NCBI GenBank assembly: GCA_033239005.1
Contig: BSQZ01000018.1
Coordinates: 3,087,036 to 3,151,035, forward strand
Direction of reading: 5' to 3'
Source: Lamellibrachia satsuma
Taxonomy: Eukaryota; Annelida; Polychaeta; Sabellida; Siboglinidae
DNA: 64,000 nucleotides
The notes under the pieces are model-generated. The model did not search any database and was not told the origin of the DNA. It saw only the letters and a program-made list of their open reading frames with translations. Of the stretch, positions 1 through 12,300 are shown piece after piece. How positions within the stretch are numbered: the stretch's first letter is position 1; every line of letters starts with the position of its first letter. The position numbers and the translations under genes were made by a program.

Positions 1-278
1 AGATTTTAAGAATTTGACCAAAAATATCCTGATGCATAATATAATAATGGCTCTAACTGTAATGTCAGTGTTTAATTTTAAACTGACTGAATTGTGACAA
101 CCAACCTGTACAATAAGCCACAACATGCTCAGATTTACATCTGAATGGTTTTTACATTTTGTCCAGTTTCTATTTAAGACATTTTGGTTGCGACAATGAA
201 CCAGCAAACACTTGTTCCCATAGGGACTGGAATAAGTGACCTATGGTCATCCCACAAACGCTCCCTGAGACTACTCAC

Positions 279-377
279 CAGGGCGGCAGCACCCTTTGGG
301 GTGAGAGCCTTCACAAAGATGCCGGGCCGGCCATCAGAGCTGCTATCCCGCACCTCAATGCCAAGACCTCTTGAAGT
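279..377 (-). CDS. MPDZ: Exon 11: first part of PDZ9
   Basis: 99 nt, phase 0 at both ends, acceptor tttcttgtgcag/ACTTCA and donor GCCCTG/gtgagt. It encodes [11 protein letters not shown], the carboxylate-binding loop, then a strand [15 protein letters not shown]. The pattern GLGI(A/E)(I/V)...G(V/I)(I/F)(I/V)K(S/A)LT is that of MPDZ PDZ9. The remainder (DGR, GDxIL, alpha-B) must lie beyond the left edge of the window. Confidence 0.9.
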
Positions 378-3300
378 CTGCACAAGAAACAAAAAAATAT
401 TGCATGGACAATAACCATGAGTAAATGATACAAAAAAGAACTGGCACATTTCTTTTGTTGAAATCTATATATTTGATGTGACATGCTGTATAAAGCCATA
501 TAAAAATTTGTCATTGGTTAGTTGGCCTTTAGCATTCTGATCGAGTATCACCATCTGTCAGGCTGTGAAATATACCTACATCAAACAAAATCCGCTAGGT
601 TTTTCCAGAAATGGTTCAGTGTCGCCATCTATCAGGCTACAAAATATACCTACATCAAACAAAATCCATTAGGTTTCGCTACAAATCTATCTCGCATTAA
701 AGTATTTGTGCTTCGACTACTATAAGTTTGTCATTAAATTTTATACTTGTCTGGTTAACAAAGGATCACAATTTTTCCATTTGATCCAAATCAGTATAAA
801 ACAGGATACGGCCATATACCAAAAAATCAGTATTGAATACAGGAAATCTGGCAAGAACATGCAGCCTTGTCAGTGCCAGAATGTATTAAAGCATTCTGGG
901 AGTCAACGTGAAGAGTTAAATAAAATGTTGTAGTCGGCAAACTGGTTATTTCAGTTTGAAGATACACATTGTAAAAGAGACACACCTGGGACATACACAT
1001 TAAATAAACCATAAACTAATTTATACTGGACATCAGTTACATTTCAATTTAGGAATTTGGAAAGTCAACGTGCAGAAAATGCTAATCTGGAGAAAGAGAT
1101 TTGAAGGTCACCTTACTGACGGCCTCATTACTTAGTCATGTTACGTATGACTGCGTCATCCACATCGCAGAAGATTTCTTAAATATACCGAACTGATAAA
1201 TCACAAATTAGCTCCATGCCAAAGACGTCAGTGGACTAGGTGTGAACTACAGGAGATAGTTGCTATGTATAGTTGACCTTTTGTAGCATGACGGTACGAG
1301 TGTCCCTCGTGATGTTTGTGCTTGTCGAGTTGTTTACATGACTGTCGGCCGGTGACGCATTCTTGGGTTCAATCTTGGGTTCATTCTCGACTTCCTGAAA
1401 CACAGCAACCTATCTATTTATAGCATCATTAGTGTACGAAGACACCATCGAAAAGAGCACTATATAAATGCCATACCAGTATTGTCAAAAGTCTGAGAAT
1501 GTTTAATGTTACACATCCACCTGATTACATTTATAACCATGACTGAGAGGTTGCTACCGTCCCTGTACCTTCATGAAGCTGCAAACTTGATCAAGAAATA
1601 ATCCTCACGGTTACATAGTAGTATGTCAGAGTCGACTTCTACTCATGTGCAAAACAAGTCTGTTTCTGTGCCAGTGCTGGACATGAATTGATTGTACTAG
1701 CTGTTTCACGGTCATCCAGGCAGAGACAATTGACTATCTGACAAACAAACCTTTTGTTCTGGGACAATGACATCTTTTTCACTGCGCATCTCCAACCTCT
1801 CTGCTGTGAGCAGTGTGTCCGGGTCATCCTGGAGAAAAAACTTGTTTTTACACTTCTGTCTTGTCTATGCAATTCAATCTTTGACTGAAACTGAGAGAGA
1901 ACTTGTTTTAGGAATGGAATTCCAATTTCAGAATGAAGGTTCATTGTCATGACCTCTGTATGTATACCTTAAGACTTTTTCTTACATAGCTGTGAGGCAA
2001 AATATCATAGGACAGGTGGTTTCTTACAACAGATAGACACTGAGAAAAAGAAACTGAGAGAATGGTCTCTAACAACAGGTGGAGAGAGAGAGAGAGAGAG
2101 AGGTAGAGAGGAATTTAACAATTTACAGATACTATGAGAGAATAGTCTGTAAAAGACAGTTAACATAAGTACCTCTCTGATGTGCGTTCTGAAACAAGTT
2201 TCTCACAGGTAATTATGTCAAATATCACATTCCAAGAAACCAGGACATCAATGCACTCAAGGAATTAACAAGTGGTGTCTAAAGACGGGTGATCTATTGC
2301 AAGCTTTGACAGTCCAGTCAATCCACGCCCAAAAGAGAGTCAACCTCAAACAAATTGCAATAGTAATTATGATGCATTTTTAGTTAGTACTACATTACCA
2401 GAAAAAAAGTCCACCGAAATCCATGATAAGACAAGTGGTCGAAAGTCGCTGCTGGTCACTTTTTGGCGTAGTGAAATGTAGGGGTAAGGATTAGTTAGGT
2501 TATGTTTTGTATTTTCTTTGCGCATTTCATATACTTGATGCATACCGTTGGAAAGGTAATGGATTAATCTATCCAACAATATATGAGAAGTTTACCTTCA
2601 TTAATTACTAAGGTGAAGGTCACATTTTAAACACAGTGAACCTTGATTTTGAGCTGTCATGGGGCGTAGGGTAGTGATCTGGAGTGCACTAGTTTATACA
2701 CCCACACTCGATACTAGTTTTGATGTGTTATTAGTAAAATTAATGTAAGCAAAATAATTTATCAATTAATAAACAATCAATTGCACGTATGTATGTTGTC
2801 ATTATTTAATAATTTTTTTTGCACTGCATGAGGATCTTATAGATGCCAACACCTTTTTGATGTTCCGTTTCAGGTTATAATTTTTATCGTTTATATTTGC
2901 CAATGGACTTGTGTGTTTTGTATGACGAGTCCTTAAATTACGGGTATCTAACAGTAAGTTTGCGACAGAAAGGATGTGATGGTGTCAATGAGGCTAACAA
3001 AAAACGTGGGATCAGCATTTGTGCCATTTCCGGTCAGACGGGGCATCAAGATTGTCATAGAAACCACTGCTATCCATGGAGAATTAACTCGGCGCAAGTA
3101 AACATAACAGAAAACAAGTAAACGTCGTTCACTTCGATCTGAAGCAACCCCCGTTTGATTACAAAGAGCATTGTTTATTTTGTGGACAGTCAGCAAAATA
3201 TGAGGGGAAAAACTACTGGCTGCGCATAGGGTAATTTTGAGCAGTTTGTAGCAGATAATGTGGACCATAACATCGAACCCCCGATGAAATGAATACCTTC

Positions 3301-6300
3301 CATGGGATAGGCATTATTGCAGCCATTTCGCCAGACATCAAGACCTGCACACACCAATTCCTAGAGTTACTGTAAGTGCTGAAGACCTAGTTGCTGTTGG
3401 GCACATCAACATCCACCACTTCAGGGAAACTGATGCTTCAATCAATGGCCTCGTCTATCAGAGACTACGCAAAGTGGATGTCGAAGATGCAACTTCCAAC
3501 GCTAACTTGCTTTGGAAAACGTCTCTACTGCTACGTTCACACAGACCATGCTGGTCTGGCGTCATGTAACATGTCCAGCATGGACTGCATCTAGAACCAT
3601 CAACCACAAAATTCCTGCTGATGACTGATATGGATCTCAGTGATCCGACATGCATTTACTCTATGCTCAAATTCGTATATGCCCAAGCTAAACGATTGGA
3701 AGTAATGCCAATCTTAATGTTCGATCAACCTCTATGGTGGAAAGCCATTTTGATCGTGTCAAGGGAAGCACAGTCAAGTGATTTACGTGAAATTGTCCTT
3801 AGACTCGGTGGTCTGCACATGGAAATGAGCTTTCTTGGCTGCATTGGCCACTTGATGGCTGGATCTGGCCTGAAAGAACTACTGGAGGTAATCTACACAA
3901 GCAATGCTGTCGACAATATGCTAACTGGCAAGGCTATATCACGTGCTGTCCGTGGACATATGTTTTTGGATGCAGTGCTAAACGGCATGCTCATTGCAAT
4001 GGCAATGGTTGCAGTATATGGACACGATGGACATACTCAGAAGCTTCATCAAAGCAGAACGAACGGGCAATTGGGACCTGCATCTACACACTGTTCATGA
4101 GATGCTTCCATACTTCCTAGCTGCTGGACACACATTGTAAGTCTGCATATGTGTACCTAAACAACACTATGGAGTTGGAGAGTCAACACCCTCATGTTCA
4201 CATGAGCTTCAAACTCGGGAAACATGTAATCCGCAGGAGTGACTGTTACTGGGCAGGCCTTTCATCGGATTTAGTTATCGAGCAAGTGTTGATGCGAAGT
4301 GTGAAGACAACAGGTGGTTTAACGCATGGGCGTGGACTGACTAAGATTCAGAGGCTTGTCTGGCTTCTGTCAATGCATGCCTGTGCTGAAGTTAATTGTG
4401 CCCTGCAAGACCTTACTGCGGTAACCTACAACACAAGTGACCAACACAAGGAGGCAACTAGAGCAAGACAGGACAGGACTCCAAAGACACAGAAGAACTG
4501 TTGAAATGTCTGCAGAGCAGGAATCCATTCACTGACGATCGGTGTCGGTAAATGAAATAGGATCTCTGATCCTTGAATCGATGATCGGAGAAAGCATCCT
4601 GGGCTATACATTCAGAAGGAAACACCAAGCCATCACACTGAATGACAAAACATGCGTGAAGTTCAATGAAGGCGTAAAAATTGATTCTCAACTCCTCTTC
4701 CAGCACCTTCTGTTAGTAGGAGAAAGATGTGAAGAACTGCCTCTGGTCCCAAAGCACTAACTATGTAGTTATCCACCTGCTTTGTTCGAAGAACCTGGGA
4801 TGATGTGACTTGCCAATAAATCCCTCCTTGCTGACGCCATGTGGAATCTGCTTGGAGACCTTCCCCAAGATCCACCCAACTGTGGAGAAGTGCAGTATGT
4901 TCTCGATGGAGGATCACTTATGCATCGGATTACATGGCATCGAGGTGCTACCTAGAGTGACATATGCACACAATACATCATGTATGTGCGAAGACGGTAC
5001 GATATTGCCACTGTTGACTACGAAGCTGGAACATCCACAAAGGACATGACCCACAAAAGGCGAACACGCAGACGTGCTTCAACAGCAGTTCACTTCACAA
5101 GTGACATGTGATTGCAGATAAAGAAGGAGGAATTTCTGGCCAACAGAGAAAACCAGCAACGATTCATAAACATACTGAGCAAAGAGCTTGAGAAAGCTGG
5201 GTGCTGTTGTTTTCATGCAAATGAGGACGTTGATCTAATGATCGTTAAAAACAGCACTGAACTCATCGAACAAAATCGACACTATCCTAATTGGTGAAGA
5301 CACCGATATGCTAGTGCTGCTGTATTACCACTTTCGACAGGAACCCTTTGGTGTATTCTTAATGTCAGAGCCTAAACAGAACACAACATAGTCAAGATCT
5401 GGAACATCAGAGCTCTCACAGAAACACTGGGCCAGCTGTGTACAGTCATATGCTCTTCTTACACGGTTTCCTAGGATGTGATACCAAATCACGCATATAC
5501 GGGATTGGTAAGGCCACAGCTGAAGAAGGCTATGACTAACGAACACTTCAGGAAGCAAGCACAGGTGTTCGAATCAAACACACCAACAGTCGAAGAATTG
5601 GTTACTGCGGGAGAACAGGCTATTGTATGTGTTCATGGTGGCAACATTGGAGAAAACCATTATGATCTGCAGTACAAATGCTTCATTGAAAAGGTAGCAT
5701 CAAGTGCAGCTTACGTACAGGGAAAATATCTATCCCCTACCTCAGGAACTACCATCAGATCCAACAGTGGAAAGGATCCAAGAAAACTTTCAAAGCCACG
5801 GACTGGGGCTGGATTGTCAAAGACAACTGCCATGTTCCGAAGATGACTGACCTCCCAACAGCACCAGCCCATTTGCTGTGGGTCATCCATTGTAACTGCA
5901 AGAAAAACTGCAATTCGTTGCGATATAGTTGCAGAAAGAATGGACTTGAGTGCACTTCTGTTTGTGGTGTATGCAAAGGAAGCACCTGTAAAAATTCAGC
6001 TGACATCACCGTGGAAGCTCTCGATGACAGCAGCGATTGAGGGTGACATTTACCGGTAACAATGCAGTGTAAACAATATAACATTTGTGTGTGTGGATGT
6101 ATGTATGTTTTGTATGTGTGTATATTTTGTATGTGTGTATGCGTATATAAAATGTATAGAATCAGTAGGTAAGGACGTAAATGCCACTGAAATAGACAAG
6201 TGTATGGCTATATGTGTAAACAACATTCGGTTAATCGCAACATTACTACCCCGTGGCGGCTAAAAAACGGGGTTCACTGTGTCGATTTTCACCGTACTAC

Positions 6301-9300
6301 TTAATGGAGTTAAACATTCTATGCATTGTTGGATTTATCCATATATTACCTTTCCAGCGATGTACATTATGTGTATAAACTGCGGAAAGAAAATAGATTA
6401 CTCAGCATAAATAAGGCGTACCCAACATTTCACTGAGTGAAAACAATGACTGGCAATGGCTTTCAACCATTTGTCATTATCATTAGAAATGACAATGTTC
6501 CATGACGTGAATTTTGGTGAACTTTTGTTCCTGTAATGTAGACTTATAGTACTAACTACAAACACCAATATAGTTGCTACTGCAGTTTGTTTGATGTTAA
6601 ACCACAGATTGACGGGACTAGGCAGAAAATCGGGGTAGCATCAATTACGATAATTTGCAAATGTGTTTAGAATAATACTACAACTTTAATATTTGTTGAA
6701 ATTACAGCTAAATGTATTACCTTTCTAATGATATATATCATCTTTATAATGCTTTCATGGAAAATAAGTTATACAACATGAATTACGTGTACTCCCCTAA
6801 ATTTCAGTGAAACCTACGATCATTTAGCAACATGTAAAAATGACAATGTTCCACCAAGTGGATTTGATGGACTTTTTTCTGATAACATAAACATAATGTA
6901 GAATCTAAAAATGCCACCAAACTTACTATTGCATTTTGTTTGAGGTTGAACCATGGAATGACTGGACTATGATGAGAATCAATCTCTCCAAACATTCACC
7001 ATATTCTTATTTACCACAAATATTATAGCATACACATGTCAGCCCTACAAATCAAAATAAAAGTTTTCCGCAATGACCAACAAGGTAGCTGTTATGTTAA
7101 GCTGACATATTGCAATGAGCAATATGGATGACAGTGTGCACACTGGCAGAGCCGCGTCATCAGCATCTGGCTCACTGACCAAGACGGTATTAGATTAATT
7201 TCCATGCGATTTCACATCAGCAGACCGACCAATCAACTCGAGGCCGGGCAATCATTGAAAAATACATCAGGCCAATAGATGTAGGCGTGGCATTTGGCTT
7301 AACGCATTGCGATGCAGCGATCCATTCATCTTTGAAACAGTGCAAGTTTTAAGTGCCAACAAACAGTTACAGTGTCATTAGGTAATTAGGCAATGCTGAG
7401 GCTGGATAAAGCAAATAGTGGGTCAGTAGTCCTGTCCGCATGCACAAATCTAATCCAGCCCTCTACATGTAGTCATTGCTCAATAATTATTCTGTAGTCC
7501 GGTCTGATTGTAGTCTGTTGGGAGAGCTACTGGAACTGGCCTGGAGATATGACTTACTGGCCAAGGTGAATGCCCTGAATGCTCATAAGAGAATCAATAG
7601 CCAAAAGTTAACATTAAATAGGCTGCCAAAATCCACAGAGGTTTCTCCATTCGAAGGCAGCATGTTTCATAGTCGCTGAGGTCGATATTCTAAGAAGTCA
7701 CAGTTTTCACAAATAGCAATTTAAACTTGTCTAAGGAATGTTGTTAAGTTTTTTATAAGTGATGCAAGCCAGCAGTGTAATAGACAGGTTATAAATAATA
7801 GATAATGAATATTACTGAGTGTTGGAAACAACTACGAAACTAGATATTTTATACTTTAAAATTCATGAACTAAAATTTCACAATACACAAACCTGCCTGG
7901 TAATTGCAGTTCGCAACTTTCCTTATTATTAACCACTTCAGTACGACAGGCCGAATTTCCGGCTGCGTGGTCTGTGATGCTACAGTACGACAGGCCGAAT
8001 TTTCGGCATTGGCTACGTTTACCATTTAAATCGCTTTTACTCATAATTATCTACTACATGGAGCCACTTGTTATATTCAGTTGTCATGGCGAATGAATTG
8101 GCTATTCAGTAGCTGCAATCATTGATTATCACTCTATATAATTTTACAGAGATTTTCGCAGTTTTTAACGATGGATTATCAAAATCTACAATGGCCGCAA
8201 TGACGGACAGTATTACTTCAACTGGCGATTTACCACCGTATGTTTTGGACAGATTATTTGATAGTTTTAGCAAAGAATCTCTGCCGGATGTTGATGATCG
8301 AAACAACTTAGCGACCGAGCCGGAGGCGAAACGGACACTGACGGCAGAAGTATTTTCGATCGCTACTGAGACGTCAGTGATGATGAAAGTGATGGTGTAA
8401 ACTCTGAGGATGAGCTGCGCACTGTACTATCAATGCTGGATGATGGGTTGTTGCCACACTATACTATCAATGCTGGATGATGGGTTGTTGCCACACTATA
8501 CTATCAATGCTGGATGATGGGTCGTTGCCACACTGTACTATCAATGCTGGATGATGGGTCGTTGCCACACTGTACTATCAATGCTGGATGATGGGTTGTT
8601 GCCACACTGTACTATCAATGCTGGATGATGGGTTGTTGCCACACTGTACTATCAATGCTGGTTGATGCGTCGTTGCCGGAGTTTGATTTTTGTAAGAAGG
8701 AAAAGGTGTCTATGAATCCGTTAACATGCAAAGTTTGACTGGAATTGGTCCAGTGGTGATGGATGTGTTAGCAAATACACAAATAAACACTTCTGTCATA
8801 TATGTATAAAATGCAGATAAATAACTTGTTTTTCACTTTCTTATACTCCACAAAATGTATTTGATATTGTATTTTATATCATAGTACACAATAGCATGAT
8901 CAACATAAATAGTTTACATTAAACATGGACATAATATAACATTGGTATACAACTGTGTTCAGCAACTGCAAAAACGTTGAAATCGTGGCCATCTTGGATT
9001 GCTGGTTACCATGACGATGAAATGTAAAATTATATAACTAATTTTACTCGCTGATTATTGTACTTTCAGAATATATATTCCTATTCATAAAATGCACTTT
9101 TATTGCTGAAATATTGACTTGAAGTGATGCAGTCGATTTTCTTGCATTTTCATTTGGAATGCAGTATTCAGTGGTCACAGCAGATCAGGGCTGTAGTACT
9201 GAAATGGTTAAGACTACTATTGTGTGTACAAGTGCAACCGCATGTAATGCAATATGAGTAATACTCATACAGTTGTGGTGGTAGATTGATTTACACAGGA

Positions 9301-12300
9301 CCTCAAAAAAGACACCTACAAACCACCAGTACGTGCATGTGTCACAGACCTGGACCGATGCCAACAAAAAATCACATTGGCTTCTCAGAGGATACTCGAC
9401 CCAAGATGCTGTGTGGCGTGAAACATCTGCCTTCATGAAAAAATTCCTGTTTCATGGAATGCAAACATGTGCCAGGTGCTACAGCAACATGTTCCCCCCA
9501 TGCAACAATTAATTTGACAAAAAATGTTCGGCTGCCACCCAACATTAGATCTCATTAGGGGGCTGATTTTTGTGTAAAAAAATCCTGGTAGAATATTTGA
9601 CTTTCAACATCTGAAAAAAAATCCTTTGCTAAATCTATTGACCTTTGCCCTGGAAATTTATTGTAAAATATATATCAAGTGTATCAAGTGAAAATACAAC
9701 AAAACTAGATAAACAAATCTTACCCCAATAATACAGACAAAATTCTTTCTCATAACATTAAAAATTGTTTGACTCAGTATCTAAATTGCCACAGTCAAAT
9801 CTGCAGTGTGCATGACCTCTTTGGTAGATGTGGTAATTTGAAGACTTTAGATTTCATCCATACAATCAGAGTGCATACCATTGAACAACATAATTCCATC
9901 TCTGTCAGTCTCCTGCACTCAGCTGAATGACCTGACGCAATGTTGGCAGAGAACGTCAGGCATCAATCAGTCTTCCTAACAGTCAGTCATCTAGAACCCC
10001 CTAATGGTCAGTCCCCTGATGGTCAGTCCCTTGATGGTCAGTCCCCCTAATGGTCCGTCTTCCTAATGGTCAGTCCCCCTAATGGTCCGTCCTCCTAATG
10101 GTCAGTTGGTAACCTAGTCCCCCTAATGGTCAGTCCCCCTAATGGTCACTCCCCCTCAGTCTGTTGCTACACGTAGGTGTGGTGACTAACCTTATGTTGC
10201 ACTGGAGGCAGGTTGAGGGGCTTCACTGCCATATGATCTCCCCAGTCCTCTCTCCTGCAACAACAACAGCAATATAAGAAACAGGTGCCACAGCTCGCTG
10301 CTCCAACTCACTTGCATTGTGCTGCGTTCTAGGTGCACTTGTGTTTACTGAGAAGACAAGTTGTGTGCACGACCTGTATGTGTTGGTGCAGTCCAATCAG
10401 AAGTAGACAAAACAGTCATCACACATTTATTGTCACCAGCATTATACTTGTCATTGGGTTTATGGGTACTTGACAATATGACAACGTTATTATTTTTTTA
10501 TTTTTAAAATACATGAATAAATTCGACCCAAGACTGAACCAATGGTTGCCGCCATGATGACTAACAAAGTGAAGGTCGCCAACTCGGGCATCATTTTTAC
10601 TTTCGAATTGACGACTCGTAAATACAACTTGCATGATCTATCTATTTAGAAGCTGAGAACATGTATTCACGGTAAATGTGAGCGCACTGGAATGCAGCAT
10701 TACACCCAACTACAAATACCTACAATGTTGCAATGTATTTTGCAAAAATTATGTTAAAAAGCTGTACATAAATTATATGAAAGCTAGCTGGTAATTTTTC
10801 AGTGATAATACGAAGCAGTTCTTTTGCTGATTGAAAAAGTAGATGGATGTTACTCCGAATCTTTCCCTACACTTATGCTTGCTATACTGCCCACCGTTCT
10901 TAAAATAAACTCAATCTAAACACTTGTCTATAATAATGGTTGATATACTGTTTCCATGTAACATGCATTTTATATGAATGAATTTCTACCAGTCTAACAT
11001 TTGCATGCAATTCCTGCACTAGCAATCACATGACACTACATAAATAATCATGGAAACAATTTGTGGAAAAACACCAACTTCACCACAACACCCATACTGA
11101 TATCTATGAAATATTGACTTTTAGAGGTCATGGCATTTCAAAGTGTAGACAGCCGAGTCATCGCGATAACAATTCATGCACGTTTTATTTGGCGTCAGGT
11201 GACAACGTGACGGCAAAAACAATGGTGCTTTTGATTATCAGCAAATGTTAGCGTGCATGTTGGACGTCATGCCGGCAAAGGCCAATCAATTGTGCACGGA
11301 TAATTCGATAGAAGACAGACAGATGGAATGGAGCAGACGAGGAGCATTTGTCTGCTTCAGTTGCTGGTGACGCTGCCGCAGCATGCACGGACTCGCACAC
11401 ACACATAGAGGCACACGGAGACATGCATGCAGAAGACACTGTGTCAACAGCATCCGTTCAGTGAGGCCCTGACCTGAAGTCATTCTATCTAGCAGAGTCT
11501 TCTCATGTCCTTAAGTTTAGTCTACATGCGATGTCATCATGTTGTGATTCTCCAATTTACCATTACACAAAAAACAACCATTTGAAATTGTGCAGACGTC
11601 GCATCTACAAGACAACACAAGTGTTGCAAAGAAAACATCCATTGGCAGAAACTACACATTATAGCAGTGCACCTGTTTTTCATGTGTTTGCTACATAAGA
11701 CCATAAAAGTGATTTCTGCATAGATACCTGAGTAAGATTATCTTTATGATGGGAGCATTCACAGACTTGATGATGGCCGATGCATTCAGGTGACTTCGGC
11801 CGAATAAAACATGTCCATTAATCTGCAAAAAGATACCGGAACATTAAATGAGCAACCTTGGTAATGAGCCCGCATATATATAGTATCTCTCATGTTTATT
11901 TATTCTTACATAGACATTATACTACCTTTATCATCCTGCCTATAGAACTGTTGCCACATCTAGCATAATTGGGACCCGTTTACAACAGACAGTTAGTTAT
12001 GACGAAAGTCTTGATTAGGTATACATTGGAGACTATCTAATATAAACAACATACAATAATTTGCACATAATCTGTGACTAGACATCATAAGCAACATGTC
12101 AGTTGACAATGGGAACATACAAGTTTTATTACTTTGTTGTTGGGTAAAACCACTGGATGGATCATGATCAGACTGCACACAAATACCAATTTTGGTAGAG
12201 AGTAGAGTTGATTTTCAACACCGTTTGCTTTTTTTAAAGTTCCTCAAATTCTTCAAATAAATGTTTTTGTCAATGTCTACAAATTAAATTATTTGTAGCA

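Larger units (their letters stand above)
2311..6968 (+). mobile_element. Decayed DNA transposon candidate with long TIRs and a FEN/XPG-CXC ORF
   Basis: The sequence at 2311-2642 is an imperfect inverted copy of 6271-6619 and, in its outer part, of about 6690-6968. The outer tips are perfect for 9 bases (AGTCCAGTC at 2311 against GACTGGACT at 6960-6968), and blocks such as TTGTTTGAGGTTGA and AGTACTAACTA are shared further in. Between the arms lies one degraded plus-strand coding region (about 2897-6040). No clear target-site duplication is visible at the tips (GAC on the left, ATG on the right). Its position inside an intron, the frameshifts and stops, and the diverged arms all indicate an old, inactive copy. 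I do not know a named transposon superfamily with this protein. Confidence 0.65.
7929..9211 (+). mobile_element. TTAA-flanked, piggyBac-like non-autonomous DNA element
   Basis: TTAA at 7929-7932 and again at 9208-9211 bracket inverted tips. The left tip is CCACTTCAGTACGACAGGCC, and the right tip read inward on the minus strand is CCATTTCAGTACTACAGCCC, 17 of 20 identical. TTAA target duplication with CCnTTT-type tips is the hallmark of the piggyBac superfamily. A subterminal motif GTACGACAGGCCGAATTT occurs twice (7943 and 7985). The 1.3 kb body is too short for a ~600-residue transposase and holds only an N-terminal-like ORF fragment, so the copy is internally deleted. Confidence 0.72.
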
